From assembly GCA_038503065.1 (NCBI GenBank), contig JBCAMK010000022.1:372001-436000 (forward strand): a stretch of DNA of 64,000 bases. Direction: 5' to 3'. The notes below the pieces were generated by a model that searched no databases, had not been told where the DNA came from, and saw nothing but the letters and a program-made list of their open reading frames with translations. Every line of letters starts with the position of its first letter. The first letter of the stretch is position 1. This DNA is from Paragyromitra xinjiangensis (Eukaryota; Ascomycota; Pezizomycetes; Pezizales; Discinaceae). A program made the position numbers and the translations under genes. Below are positions 1-11,643 of the stretch, in pieces.

Positions 1-414
1 GAGTAGCTTGATTTGGGTATCTGATGGAGGAGCTGGATCAAAATGAAGGTGGCACGTGCCTCATGAGTGACTCCAATGACGCACGAGATAAGCCTCACAC
101 AAAGCACAGCAGTAATTCTCGTTTATTATTAGGAAGGAGAATGTTGTTTCCTCTATAGTGAAAATTTAGAGTATGCTCCAAAGCGATAGTTCTCTATATC
201 AGCTTTGCGTGGCATTACGGCAGTTAATAGCCACGGTTTGCATTTCTGCCCATTAAGCTCCTAATCATCCCTTTCCATACTTATGTTTTCGCTTGTCTAT
301 CATTTTTCCTCCTATTCGATTTAGGGGCCCTTGGTTATTGTTAAGATCCAAAGCCCAGAACCCACGCGAACGTCTATCCAAGGGATTGTTCGGATCTGAG
401 TAGTTATCCGAGAA
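1..414. other. gene-free stretch at window start
   Basis: No reading frame of convincing length or composition is seen here. It lies downstream of the minus-strand orphan gene and probably holds that gene's 3' end. Confidence 0.4.
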
Positions 415-783
415 CTAATCACTTGTCATCTCGACAGGACTTCTATTTCTCCTTCTCCGACTGCGTGGAATCGGGCCGATAATAACACGAGCGATTTCTA
501 CCCTCCTTTGGAAATCAAGGGAACGAATACCGAACATAGCACGATATAGTTCCCGACGTCCAGAAATAGTCCTTCCTAGCTTATGTTCATTGGCGCATAA
601 GGTTACGAAGACCCTGAAGTTGTGCCTTGCAACTCGATAGGAGTAGTCACATTTGATCTGGACTCGAGTACTTTCTTCGGTTGTTCTGAGGGGGTTCTTG
701 GTGATGAGCACGTAGGGGTTCCAGTAGCTTCGGATCTTATGTGAGTCTTTAGTCTTGGAGGTTGGAGGGTTTAGTTTGGCCAT
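415..783 (-). CDS. small basic orphan protein (122 aa)
   Basis: I do not recognise this protein. It is a single uninterrupted frame, ATG to stop, rich in Arg and Lys. It has a basic cluster near the C-terminus (five Arg in a row after IPRS), no membrane segment and no Cys-rich motif. Support for a real gene comes from upstream: read on the minus strand there is a TATAAAAG box about 120 bp before the ATG, followed by a CA/CT-rich leader, as expected for a strongly defined fungal promoter. The same arrangement precedes the two small zinc proteins in this window. No intron is needed. It could be a species-restricted gene; a chance frame is not excluded. Confidence 0.45.
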   Translation of the reverse strand: MAKLNPPTSKTKDSHKIRSYWNPYVLITKNPLRTTEESTRVQIKCDYSYRVARHNFRVFVTLCANEHKLGRTISGRRELYRAMFGIRSLDFQRRVEIARVIIGPIPRSRRRRNRSPVEMTSD

Positions 784-905
784 AAGAGCTTGGTGGCTGT
801 TTTGGTTAGATATATTCTTTCTAGGAGACTGGGGTAGTGTGGGGTCGTGTCTGATGACTATGTGTGAGTGGAGGAGAGAAGTGTATTGTGGAGTGAGCCT
901 TAAGA

Positions 906-913
906 CTTTTATA
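906..913 (-). promoter_or_regulatory. TATA box of the orphan gene
   Basis: TATAAAAG on the minus strand, 123 bp upstream of the ATG at 783, with a pyrimidine/CA-rich leader between. Confidence 0.5.
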
Positions 914-943
914 GCTGAAATTAGTGAGTATGTAATTCCCTAG

Positions 944-1700
944 CAAGAAAGCTAGTTGGGGGCAGTCGCGTGAGCCGATCATGCCCGCAGCAACGTAGAT
1001 GGCCCTTATAAAGTTGATGGGCTTAGCTTGTGATAAAGTATCGAGATCTCATAGAGTATAAGTGGAAAATAATCTGCTATTGAACTATATGTTCTATAGT
1101 ATGAATCTTCCATCGTACGCGGTCAGAGTTGGAAGTTGCATGTATTCAGGTACTTTATCGACAAATACATATATAGTTTTACAGATCTGACAAGAATGTT
1201 TTAGAGCGATATATATAGGCAAGCCAGAATATCTTGCTCCTCACCCAACATTATTACTTGTATCTTGAGCAGGCTTTGTAGGGGGTTTGTCTAATATTGC
1301 TCGGTACGGAATATTTTATCAATTAACTGAATGGTTTTTAGAATGTGAACCTTTTCGCCGATGGATTTAATTAATCGGGTTCTCGGGGTACTGCTGTGGC
1401 GGTCATTGACACTACTAGGCATGCATCGTGATGCATGTGGATCGCTGGTTGTCTAGGCAACACTAGTGTCCCCGTGCTTTCGTGTTTTTGTTATTTCTAG
1501 CGCGACGATCAGATCTCGTTCCAACGGTTATTCTGCCCGCTTAACGTCTCCCCAAGACAACACCAAGCTCTATCCGAACCAGCGATCCGATCTGTCACAT
1601 CCCCTTACTTTATTCCAATCTCTCCCGGACGCGCCCAAATACTAATCCCCATCTAAACTACCACCATACGTGCTCCTTATCACCAACAAACCAACAACAC
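944..1700. other. intergenic, kinesin promoter side
   Basis: AT-rich to about 1500, then a C-rich segment (1540-1700) directly before the kinesin ATG that probably carries its promoter and leader. No supported gene. Confidence 0.4.
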
Positions 1701-3730
1701 ATGATGGATTCTCCTAGATCGCCCCCTCCAACATCTGCAAATGGGACAGGCGCAGCTGCACAATTATTTCAAGTCTTCCTTCGTCTACGGCCGAGCTCGC
1801 TGCAATCGTCAATTTCAGATTCGAGGTTCCTTACAACAGCTCCTGGCAATTCACATATTTATGTTACGCCGCCCAGTGTCGAGCGAAATAGGTCAAAAAC
1901 AATTGAGAAATTCGCGTTTACGAGGATTTTCGATGAAGAGTCGGAGCAGAGGGATGTCTTTGAGGAAACAGTATTACCACTGCTGGAGGATGCAATAACG
2001 AAAGGTCGAGATGGAACTCTGGCAACTTTGGGGGTTACAGGGAGTGGAAAGGTATATTCACCACTAAAGCCAAAAGTTGCTTGTTGATGAAAATAGCTAA
2101 TTATTTACGGGGCAGACACATACAATTCTGGGGAGCAAAAACGTAAAAGGGATGACCCAAATGGCTCTCGATGTTCTCTTCTCTAGCATCGGCGACCGCA
2201 CTGTCGACTTTGCTAAGGTTGACTTTCAAGCTCTCGACAACACTGAAGCCGTTATAACGTCTACTACTGCTTTTTATGAGAAAATGAATAACGATGCCCA
2301 CTCCCCAAAACGTACCTCTTTCGCACACACCACTACCCCACGTGCCCCCGATGTTAGCGATATCGCCATTGAACTCCCTGACTCTAAATCCCGCTATGCG
2401 ATCCTGCTCTCGATGTATGAGCTCTATAACGACCGAATATTTGACCTTCTCGACGAATCCGTACACTCTCCTAGCGCACGTCGCAAAGCTCTTATCTTCA
2501 AGAAACCATCCACAATCTCAACTTGGGACACCTCACGCGAGCAAAAAAAGGTTGTCTCTGGCCTACGAAAAATCTACGCTCGTACTTTCCAGGAAGCCCT
2601 TCAAATCCTCGAACACGGCCAAGCAACCCGTACCGTCTCCGCCACAAACAGCAACTCCACATCCTCACGCTCTCATGCATTTCTCCAGATCGAGATTAAA
2701 CGCTTCTCGCCTCGCCACCACGAGCGCGGTTCCGCCTGTATCCATATTGTTGACTTAGCAGGCTCCGAGCGTGCTCGAACCGCGAAGACTGCCGGAGAGC
2801 GTCTCGCAGAGGCAGGTAGCATCAACCGCAGTCTTATGTGTCTTGGCCAGTGTCTCCAACTCCAAACCCAAACCTTGGACAACGGCAAGCCCGCTGTGGT
2901 TCCCTGGCGGCAGTCAAAACTCACCGAACTCCTCTTCTCGAACTCGTTCTCGGGGGCTGGCGGTGGTGGACATAAAACGAGTATGATTGTGACAGCAGAT
3001 GCAATGGGTGATTTCAATGCCACTACTCAGATCCTCCGTTACTCTGCGTTAGCTAGGGAAGTTACGGTGCCTCTTGCGTCCAGCCGTGCGGTGTCGGAGT
3101 CTTCGATGTCGTCGGTTTCGGATAATGGTGTTACGGTGCTTGTTAGTGGTATTACGGGGTTGAATTTGGTGCCGGGAGAGGAGAAGAATAAAGATGTGGT
3201 AATAGCGCGGTTGCTTGCAAGGTTGCAGGAGACGGAAGCGAGAGTGAAGAATATGGAGGAGCGATGGCAGGAGGCTGAGGAACGGTGTTTGCTTGTGGAG
3301 CAGGCGGTGCGGGAAGAGGTGACGGATGAGATGGAGGGGCGGTTGGAGGAGGTGAGGAGGGGGATGATGGAGAGGTTGGAGACGGAGGTGGAGTGGAGGG
3401 AGGGGTATGTTGATGGGAAAATCGAGATCTTGAAGAGGGGTATTCAAGGTATGTTCTTTCTGTTACAGCCTTTTTTAGGAGGATTTTGGCTAATGTGTCT
3501 TTCAACGAGTGATAGTTCATGAAGATGCTCCACTAGGTGCGCTCGAACGCATCGAGGAACTCGAAGACGAGAATGAGAAGCTACGGAGGGAAGTATTCCA
3601 GTTGCGGCGCGATGTCAATAATCGCAGTCCGTCAAAGCAACACAAAAGCGCAAGACCCGTAGTGAAACCATTGAAAGATGTGTTAAATCTGGATGCTTTC
3701 CGGCAGCTTTCATTAGAGGGAGATAGGTAG
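1701..3730 (+). CDS. kinesin-like motor protein, kinesin-6-like
   Basis: Plus-end-directed microtubule motor by family. Three exons: 1701-2051, 2116-3448, 3516-3730, giving 632 aa. Introns are 64 and 67 nt and splice in frame. The P-loop GVTGSGKT (residues 111-118) is split exactly by intron 1. Switch I carries NSNSTSSRSH (about 295-304) and switch II DLAGSER (330-336). Between the P-loop helix and the YELYNDRIFDLL strand (about 218) there is an insertion of some 80 residues, the position expanded in kinesin-6 motors (MKLP, fungal Klp9), which work in the anaphase spindle midzone. After the motor come a coiled coil (about 480-560) and a short tail ending in a second coiled stretch in exon 3. 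It is short for the family (Klp9 is of similar size). Kinesin identity is certain; the subfamily is inferred. Confidence 0.92.
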
Positions 3731-5100
3731 CGCGAGTGCTTAGGCGCAGTTACATTTGATATGATATCACACTGTATGTGGGGTTTAATAGGGGTTTGTG
3801 GGCTTTTTGGGGGATTGATTCTTTATAGTTTTTTCCTATAGCATGGATTTACTGGGTCAATTGCATTGCGTTTGTGTATTATTTACGTTCTCTTGGTATG
3901 ATTCCTTTTGTTTCCTTTGGCAAAAGTAAAAGTTAATAGATTTTGAGATTGATATCCTTGGTCTCTTTGGAATTATTTGTTTATTTAGGGTTTTTTTTGG
4001 GCTCCTTCAGATATTCGGTGACGGTAGGGATGAAGTAAAGAATTATTTACAAGATGCTACACATATCTCGACCCCTTTTGTCGTGGTGTAGTATGGCGAG
4101 GATCTATCTTGGATCCTATTATTTCAATCGCTCTAACCGTCTTGGTGCTTCTCAACGCCTCTTTGTGTAACCGGATAATAATAATTCCGAATATGGTAGT
4201 GGTTACTAAAGGTTATGGGATTATGGTTTGTTGTTGTGGTGATCATTGGCACTTGTGGAACGGTGGAGGAAGGGGGATTATATGGGAATCTTTGGTTTTA
4301 TTTGGTGTGCCCTTGGTATACCTAACCGGAAAATCTAGCTAGATCTATACGGACATCTGTCCTCGCTATAGCGAGTGAAGTGAGATGGGATCATTTCGTC
4401 CGTACATTATCTTGTCCCGGAGAAGTGCCGCAAAATAACCCGCACATCTGTGGTACTAATCTACTGCCCTGTGTTTGAGAAGTGGCGGTTCTCGACGAGC
4501 TATTACAAACTAGTTCAATGTGTGTAAAGAAAGTACCGCTGAGGCTGCATTGTGTTTAGCTTTCTCAAATAAAGGAATTATTATTGTAGGACTGTTGCTT
4601 ACGAATTAACGGGGCAAGTTCTGTGAAGCTGACTTGGGCTTACCTCGACTACTTTCGTGGTGGGTCAACTCAACAACCCCCAGTACTCACTCCTGAGGCC
4701 GCGTTTGATCGCGATCGGCTGGTGATTCATATGGCTTGTTTCATATGTTTGGTTCTGTTTTCGGTGGTTGGCAATATAGGTTTGACGTATCCTTACTGGC
4801 TTTGTGCTAGTTTGAAGTTAGATGATCCCGCCCCGTTAAGGCTAGGTTTGCTATGTTCGAGTGAGGCGTACCTTTTAGGATAAATTAGTCGGTCTGCATG
4901 TTGCGGGAGAAAATCAAATTGGGTTGAATATAGTCATAGTTGAGGGATACATGTAACATGAAAGAAATGGGAAGCCAGCACCGGGGCGTTTTCGAGTTGA
5001 TCGTAGAATCCGAGACTACTACCGTCAAGTTAGAAGCCGAAAAGCTCTGTTGAACCATTTGAATCTCCTCTCGGATTCAATTTAAAGTCCAAAGAAGCAC
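3731..5100. other. intergenic with two perfect palindromes
   Basis: Holds the kinesin 3' end and the promoter of the small zinc protein. Frames at 4109-4342 and 4623-4883 have hydrophobic stretches but lack convincing starts. ATCTAGCTAGAT (4333-4344) and CTCGCTATAGCGAG (4362-4375) are perfect palindromes 17 bp apart. Confidence 0.4.
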
Positions 5101-5108
5101 TATATAAA
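5101..5108 (+). promoter_or_regulatory. TATA box of small zinc protein 1
   Basis: TATATAAA, 96 bp before the ATG at 5204. It is followed by a purine-poor leader with repeated CATCAA words, typical of a fungal transcript leader. Confidence 0.6.
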
Positions 5109-5203
5109 GGATTTATATTTCACCTATAATTTCTTCATCAAAACATCAACACATCAAAACATCAATCTTCACTCTCCACTCTCACAACTCCATCACTACA
5201 ATC

Positions 5204-5497
5204 ATGTCCTATCACACCATCCCAACTTTCTCTCTTCACAGCTCCGTTCACCCGGAGCCCGACATGGCGAGCAATGAGCCCTATACACCACGAACACCCG
5301 AGATCTCTCCGCTCCCGACGGAGCTTATAACCAGACCTAGAGCTCCGGATTGGAGGTGGTACTGCTGCAACTGCACTTCAGACTGGTCCCGTGTGTGGAA
5401 AGAGTGTTCGGTCTGCCATCATCAACGTTGTGATGATTGCGAGGTTGTTGCGATCGAATACGTACACTTACTACAAACAGGGGGGGGGGAAAGATAG
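5204..5497 (+). CDS. small Cys-rich putative zinc-binding protein 1 (97 aa)
   Basis: Function unknown. The N-terminal half (to about residue 45) is Pro/Ser/Thr-rich and looks disordered. The C-terminal half holds a compact Cys/His module: W-x-W followed by C-C-N-C-x10-C-x2-C-x-H-x-R-C-x2-C. Seven Cys and one His at fixed spacing suggest two zinc sites. The gene at 22099-22344 encodes the same module with identical spacing, so the two are paralogues. The ATG follows a TATA box and a clean leader in context ATCATGTC. The end of the gene runs into a G10 homopolymer (5480-5489), so the last four codons are sensitive to sequencing error or length variation. No signal peptide or membrane segment is seen. 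By design it could bind protein, RNA or ubiquitin; nothing here decides. Confidence 0.72.
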   Translation: MSYHTIPTFSLHSSVHPEPDMASNEPYTPRTPEISPLPTELITRPRAPDWRWYCCNCTSDWSRVWKECSVCHHQRCDDCEVVAIEYVHLLQTGGGER

Positions 5498-6394
5498 GCG
5501 GGGGTATTCTATGTTTTGAGATTATCGTTTGTTTGGTTTGGTTTTTGGTTGGTGTATTATAAAATGTTTTGATAGTTGGGTGCTCATCGCAGGTAGATGA
5601 GTGAACCTGTAGCGATTTGTTTCTTGTGTGTGTTCTTTTTTTTGTTTTTCTTCTTCTTTTTGTTTTAGATGACCTCGTTTTAGGCCAATGGAACTTCCTT
5701 GTCTAGGAATAAGCTTTACAAGTCTCTTCATGAGCCAATCTGATGCGCCCTTTTCATACTACAAAATATTATCTCTGTAGGGTTCAGTTAAAACACTTAT
5801 CAGGCTTATTATCATTCTGGGGTGTAGTGGTACTGTGATCTTGATTCGCAGAAAATAAACCCAATTACTAACCTGGCCAACTGTCTGATAGCCAGTAAAA
5901 TAGCACACCCAGCGGGAAGTACATACCTCCGTGAAAGTGAGACGACACAGTTCATACGAACCCACAGCTAGGAGACTACAGAGGCAATGGGGTTGCAAAT
6001 CGAGTGTTGATAGTACATATGATGGACGATATCACCATAATATCCCATGCCCGCATCAACACTTATTTAAAAAGCACGAGTAGGAAAAAAAATCTTAAAA
6101 CGCACCCAGAAACCGAAATCATAGTTAATTATCTCGCCAAAGCAACCCTAGCAAACTTTTTCTTTAGATTAATAAAAAAAGAGAAAAGGCTCCGGTATCT
6201 CCGTCGTTCAATTAACACACACGCACAGCTATATTCCTTCCCCTAGCACAGAAAAGGGTCTCAAAATAATGCACGTAGAAAAAGAGAAAGAAAAAAAAGC
6301 TATCGTCTTTTGTATAGTCCCCATCCTATCCACTACATCTACCGTCTTCTCTCTACCACCGTACACCCAGACCAAAGCTTAGTTGGTGTATAAA
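5498..6394. other. intergenic, convergent 3' ends
   Basis: Lies between the 3' ends of zinc protein 1 (+) and the ChAPs gene (-). It is AT-rich with T and A tracts. Short frames on both strands look like chance. Confidence 0.4.
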
Positions 6395-8910
6395 CTAACC
6401 GTCGCTGCCGCTGCTTCGGAATGCCGCGCATAGTTGCGCGTAGTGGTGTGTTAAGTCGAGCACGCTCTGCGGGAAGTTTGTAGCCTGCACGATACTGCGG
6501 ACTTTCACAGCGCCGTCTTCGGCGATGAGTTTTCGGATAGAGTAGAGGATTGCGGGTGAAAACTGTATCAGTTAGTATTATCTACTTTTTTGTTTGTGGT
6601 TGTGTACGTACCTCAGAATACCATCTATACTGCCAAGCGGTTAATCTAATGATGGAGTCTAGACTTCCTCTGTCGTCTTTGCCCTTTTCTTGGGCTTGTA
6701 GAATCCCGCGTAGGCTTCTGGGACTGAAGCGGATTTGTAGACATGCTTGGAATGCCTCTTCTGCTTCTTCGTGGTGGTGTAGTCGCTGGGCTAGCTCGCC
6801 GAGAATCTCCCATTCTGTGGCTGACTTGTGGTACTGTTTCTTTTGCTGTGTGGAGCGGACAAGGTCAGAGCGCCAGATGGTGTAGATGCGGAGATCCTGG
6901 TAAGGTTAGCTACGACTTCTAGAGACGGAACGTAGATATCTCTCTAGGCTCCAGGGTGGGCCACTAGTAGTCGGGATAGAACAAACCTCGTACAAAACCA
7001 TAAACAGATTATCCAACCACCTTTCACATAGCCTCTTATTCTGAAAACTTGTATATTTCTCCGTCGCCGGAGGCTTCTCCCCATCAACAGTCACAACAGC
7101 TTCTTCATGTCCAGCCTTAACCTCCTCCGGCATAACCGTATGTTCCGGCTTCTCAATAACCTCCGCAATTTTCTCCTCCCCCTCTACAGGTTCCTTCGCT
7201 TTTGTTTCCTCTGGTGTTTTTTCACCATTACCATTTTCCTTCGGTTCCTCCTTTTGCCCATCGCCATTAACCGCAGCCTTCTCCGTCTCTGATTCATCAT
7301 CTACTACTTCATCTTCATCGCCCATGCTGCCTCTTACACCGACTACACTCGCGCTCTTCTCATGTCGGTATTCCTCCTCCATGACGAACACACCGCTCCT
7401 GCACTTCAATAATTGATCCCACCCAATCTGGCTCGTGATCTCCGTCAAGATGCAATACGCCTTCTTGAACGTCCCCTTCAAGCTCGCAGCCGGTAGCTTC
7501 AGCAACGTCGCATCCACCATGTCATGCTTCGGATCATGATTCTCATCACTCATCTCCTCGAGCACAGCCTCAGTCAGAACAGGCAAGTGCATTTTCGCTG
7601 GCTGCGGCATCTTCGGGATGTCACGGTCCTGGTACGTAAACATTGGGCAAGAGTTTAACGTGAGGAGGGCGAGCTCGTATTGTTCGAGTTTGAGGTAGAC
7701 CTGTGCGAGACGCTCCCAGGTTGTGAATTCGGAGGGAGCGGAGTTGACGGCTCGTTTTGCGCATTTGAGGGCGAGGTCGTAGCGTCCTTTGGACATGCAG
7801 AATTGGGCTTGCACATCGAGGAGGGCGGAGTCGAGGGGGAGGATCTTGATGGTGTCGTGGAGGAGGGAAACGGCTTTGACTTCTTCGTCGGCGTCGATGA
7901 GGACGCGAGCGAGAAGGGAGGCGATTTCGGGGTCTTTAGAGCGAAGCTTTTCGAAGAGGTTGACGCCGGAGGCGAAGCGGCCGGTGGTGTGGATGTAGGT
8001 GAGGAGGCCGGAGGTGAGGTAGTTGGAGACGAGGGAGGGGACTTGGATTTCGGGGTCGGAGCCGAGTTGGTAGCCTAGAGATAGTTAGTTGTGGGTTGAG
8101 GACCTAGGGGAAGTGGTTGTGAGCTCTGTTGATGGAGTGGGAAATACCTCTGAAGAATAGTTTTTCGGCAGCATCAAGGAATTTGTGTTCTGATTCGGTG
8201 CTAGTAATGGGATTGAACCTCCTACAGCCCACAATTCGGTTATGCGCATCGTCGGCATAGCTGAACGCGCGCAGTACTCCACATAGATAAGTTTCCAGCC
8301 AGAGTGTTTCAGAAGCTACGCGCTTCTCGCCACGTTCGTCAACAGCATAAGCTTCAACCCCTCCAGGGATTTTAACCTCAACCCGCATATCAACACGTGA
8401 GAAGGCGTTGTAACAGCTGCACATAAATTTCAGTTAGCGGATAAGTGCACGGATGGGCCGACTGGTCCTTCTGAGACAGCATTAGAGATCACGCACCAGT
8501 AAATCCCCGTCGCGATGCGCCATGACTGCGGCTTTCCAAACCAGATCTGGTTCTCGCCGATAAGATAGGTGAGAGTGTTGATGTACGCGGCGAGTGAAGC
8601 TGAAGAGGATGCGTCTACGCCCGTGACATGGTGGTAAGTTCCAATCTGCCGGCGATTGTGTTAGCTATCTACCCCTCCGCTCCGGAGGTGTCGAAGCGGG
8701 TTACCTCTTTCAGTCCTGTTTTAGGCTGCGATTTTATTAGGTGGACGAGATCCGGGGGGCCGAGTTCTCGGAGGATTGGGAGGGATTCGGTGCGTGCGAT
8801 GACGGATTCGTGGATCTCGGACTCGACGATTCTGGCTAAGGTGTCAAACAGGGGATGCGCTGGAGGGGTGAGGAGGGGGGAACTGACTCTGGCACGGCGG
8901 GGACAACCAT
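6395..8910 (-). CDS. ChAPs-family protein (Chs5-Arf1-binding; Bch1/Bud7/Chs6-like)
   Basis: Exomer cargo adaptor by family: with Chs5 and Arf1 at the trans-Golgi it sends selected membrane proteins such as chitin synthase to the surface. Six exons on the minus strand: 8910-8705, 8645-8497, 8416-8148, 8074-6987, 6896-6612, 6562-6395. Recognisable blocks are ELGPPDLVHLIK in exon 1, GENQIWFGKPQSW in exon 2 and CCYNAFSRVD across exons 2/3. TPR-like helices follow (KCAKRAVNSAPSEFTTWERL) and a Glu/Lys-rich low-complexity insert sits around + 7130-7330. The conserved blocks in exons 1-6 read in one frame, but the only plausible start (MVVPAVPESVPP) is in another. The exon total of 2165 nt is one base short of a multiple of three. 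A single missing base near the homopolymer at 8875-8880 would explain it, so this is an assembly error or a genuine frameshift. Predicted corrected size is about 721 aa, normal for the family. Confidence 0.88.
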
Positions 8911-10806
8911 GGCTGCGGGGGGAGGGGCCGATCTGGAGAATTGGAGATTCTAGCAGAAGCGGTGGGGGGTGGGGGGGGGTTGAATTGGAGTAGAGGTTAA
9001 GAGGGGGGTGAAGACGGGAGATAGGAGAGCTTATTTTAGATTAGTTGTTTTGGAATGTCGTTGAGCTGTGCGGCCCTGCGATCGATTAGATAAGATCGGG
9101 CTTGGATCCGATTAGATTCTGGTGCAGGCGGATCATTGACAGGCAACCTTCGCCATGTCCCATCCCCACTCCTCACTTTCATCCTAACGCTCCAGTTCAT
9201 AACAGAACCTCAGGTACTGACATGCCCATCAGTATCCTGCCTCAGTCATTCGGATTCAAGCATCGTGGAAGTCACCAGACCTGCTGGCCACATTTCAACA
9301 ACGTAGCCCAAGACCAGATAGTCCAGATTTGCGCACGAAATACACTTCTTTGAATTATTGCCCTACCAGAAATGAAATTTACACCATCTGATCGACCTCC
9401 CTGGAACTCGGTAGCCCTCAGAAATATGTTGTTGTGGAGAAATATGGCCCCTGATCGCGATGTGTATCACTTTCGTACACCTTATGTCATACCATGTGCG
9501 ACCTATAATCAATCACGACTTGTGAACGAGGGGGGTTTAGGATCAGGTATTCCGCCATATCATCACATGAAACCCGACATTTTAAAATTCCATTAAAGTA
9601 TGAAAATTTGCCCAATTGATAAAATCTCTCTAATAGGCTTTTATGTTTCGTTTTATAAATGCCTATACAGGTCGCTTTTGCCGAAAATCCGGCCCCGTTC
9701 GCTAGATAGGGACCTAACAAGCGGTACATATTCGATTCATGCACCATAGAGTTACCGCGAGGGGGTTGCAACATGAAGTATACTAAGTTTAACCGTCTAA
9801 GGTCCTAGCTAAGCGATGGGTATATACCCCACCATCACGCACCCGAATCTCTCACAGCCCGTGTATCTGTACCTGTACTCATGTCCTAGTAGCCATCCTA
9901 CTTACAGCCATTCGCTCCGTGTACCCCGCTACAGCTACCATAAACTTCGTGGAGACCCTATTTCGCATTATTGGCAGCGGTCGGGGAGGTGGGGGAAGTG
10001 GCGGTTCCATCCCCGATGGCGGGGAGAGTGATGATGATGGGCTGGCTACTGTTAGACCCACCGCCCGCTACAATATTATCTCTAAAAGCATAGAGCAACA
10101 ACTAGAGGCAAACATAGTTAGTAAAGGAAATGCCAAAATTTGTAATTTAGATAACCCACCGATCCTCCAGCACCAACTAAGCCCAGCAATACAGACATTT
10201 GCCATCTGAGAATGCCCATTTCCTGTGATAGGATGTTAGTAATGTCTGAGTAATTGGGATACAATGTCTTATACTTTTTGCATAGGGATTAACAACCCTT
10301 CGACTCGGAAAATCCACTTAGACATATCCTCCATAAATGGCCTGGTATGATCTGGGCTAGATGGCCAGCTGATGGGGGTTAGTGGGCTAGGGGTAGGAGG
10401 AGGGTTGCTACTGTCCGTCGAAGAAGTTTCGTGCCGGTGAGAATCGGCACCTAAGTTGTGGAGGTTTTTGGCTATGAGTTTCGAGCGGAAACCATTTGCC
10501 TTGATGCGATGAGTTATTAGGTGATGAAGAAACTTGGGTTTCATCATCTTTGGGTATTTGCTTGTTGATGGCCCGATTCAAGGTTAGAGGTGGGTTGGTA
10601 TGTTGAAGGTGAAGTTGATTCGAGCTAGAAGCCTGCTAACCATATTATATAGAGGTGTTGTGCCAAGACTGTGCTAACATGCTACTGCAACCCTAATTAG
10701 GCGATACGGGGATACAACTTTATACATAGAAGGGCTATTTGTTCGAATTCGTTGTCTAACAAGACTTTTATAGGCGGCCCACTTTCGCCTCATGACTAGG
10801 TGCAAG

Positions 10807-10868
10807 GTCGTACTGCCCACCTCTAGCGAGCAAGTAATTGAGTCCTCTATTCCTCCTAATATTACAAC
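10807..10868 (+). repeat. dispersed repeat, copy A
   Basis: Shares the order of words GTACTGCCCACCT..AGC, AGCAAGTAATTGAGTC.TCTATTCCTCC and AATATTACAAC with copies at 11080-11157 and 45170-45245. It lacks the CTACGTGCCCC block. Degraded, no coding capacity. Confidence 0.6.
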
Positions 10869-11079
10869 AGATACGGCGAGTAATAGACTACGACTAGGAT
10901 GATTCGTAGGCTGGTGGTGATGATGAATATGTTTTAGTACATCTAACCACCTGGGTTATGGTAATGATTGTCGTTGGGGTGCTTCCCGATACGGGGTGTG
11001 GCTTCGGGGTTGGGAATGAGGGACAGGCACCCAAGCACTCGGGAACTCGGGCACCCGAGAGAGCTATTATACGAGTATC

Positions 11080-11157
11080 TAAATAAGGGCCGTACTGACC
11101 ACCTAGCAATTAAGCAACCGAGCCTTCTATTCCGCCCTACGTGCCCCAATATTACAA
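11080..11157 (+). repeat. dispersed repeat, copy B
   Basis: Best match is copy C at 45170-45245, including the shared block CCCTACGTGCCCCAATATTA. Same orientation as the other copies, about 270 bp after copy A. Confidence 0.7.
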
Positions 11158-11643
11158 TAATTGTTAGGCAATTGCAGTTCTCATTCCTATCCAGTTTCTC
11201 CGTCCCCTAGTGATATACCAAATAAACCACGTAGTACTTGGGGAAGGTGTTGTAGTGGTCACGAATTAACTTATTCGGCCCCACGGCTGACATATGCAAG
11301 TACAACAGATGGTAGGTGACACCTAGGCTTTAGTTCTGGTCTATTTTTCCATTGTTTGACTCTAACCGTTTGTTGGTACACCAAAGAACAGCTCGAAAAA
11401 GTTCGTAGTGTTCAGGGGTGTGTATACTCTTCCCAAAGATAAGCAAATGTTACTTGGTAATATCTCTATGATCCGCCCCTCCTTAAAAAAATGGTCATAA
11501 ACTGTGAAACATCTTTTATCCACCCCGTAGCTATCCAGCTACAGGGAAGGGAGATGAAATATGATTGAAAACAGCCCGCTTCGCAAAAATATCTATACAA
11601 TCGGAACGCCCCTTCACCTCTGTATTTTCCGATCCAAATTCTA

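Larger units (their letters stand above)
8911..11643. other. gene-free region with dispersed-repeat copies
   Basis: No supported gene. Holds the ChAPs promoter and, at the far end, the HIR3 3' flank. Frames at 9919-10209 (Gly/Asp-rich, GTG start) and 10269-10547 (-) are short and unsupported. Two copies of a short repeat lie at 10807-10868 and 11080-11157. A small hairpin, CTCGGG-CA-CCCGAG, sits just before the second copy. Confidence 0.4.
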
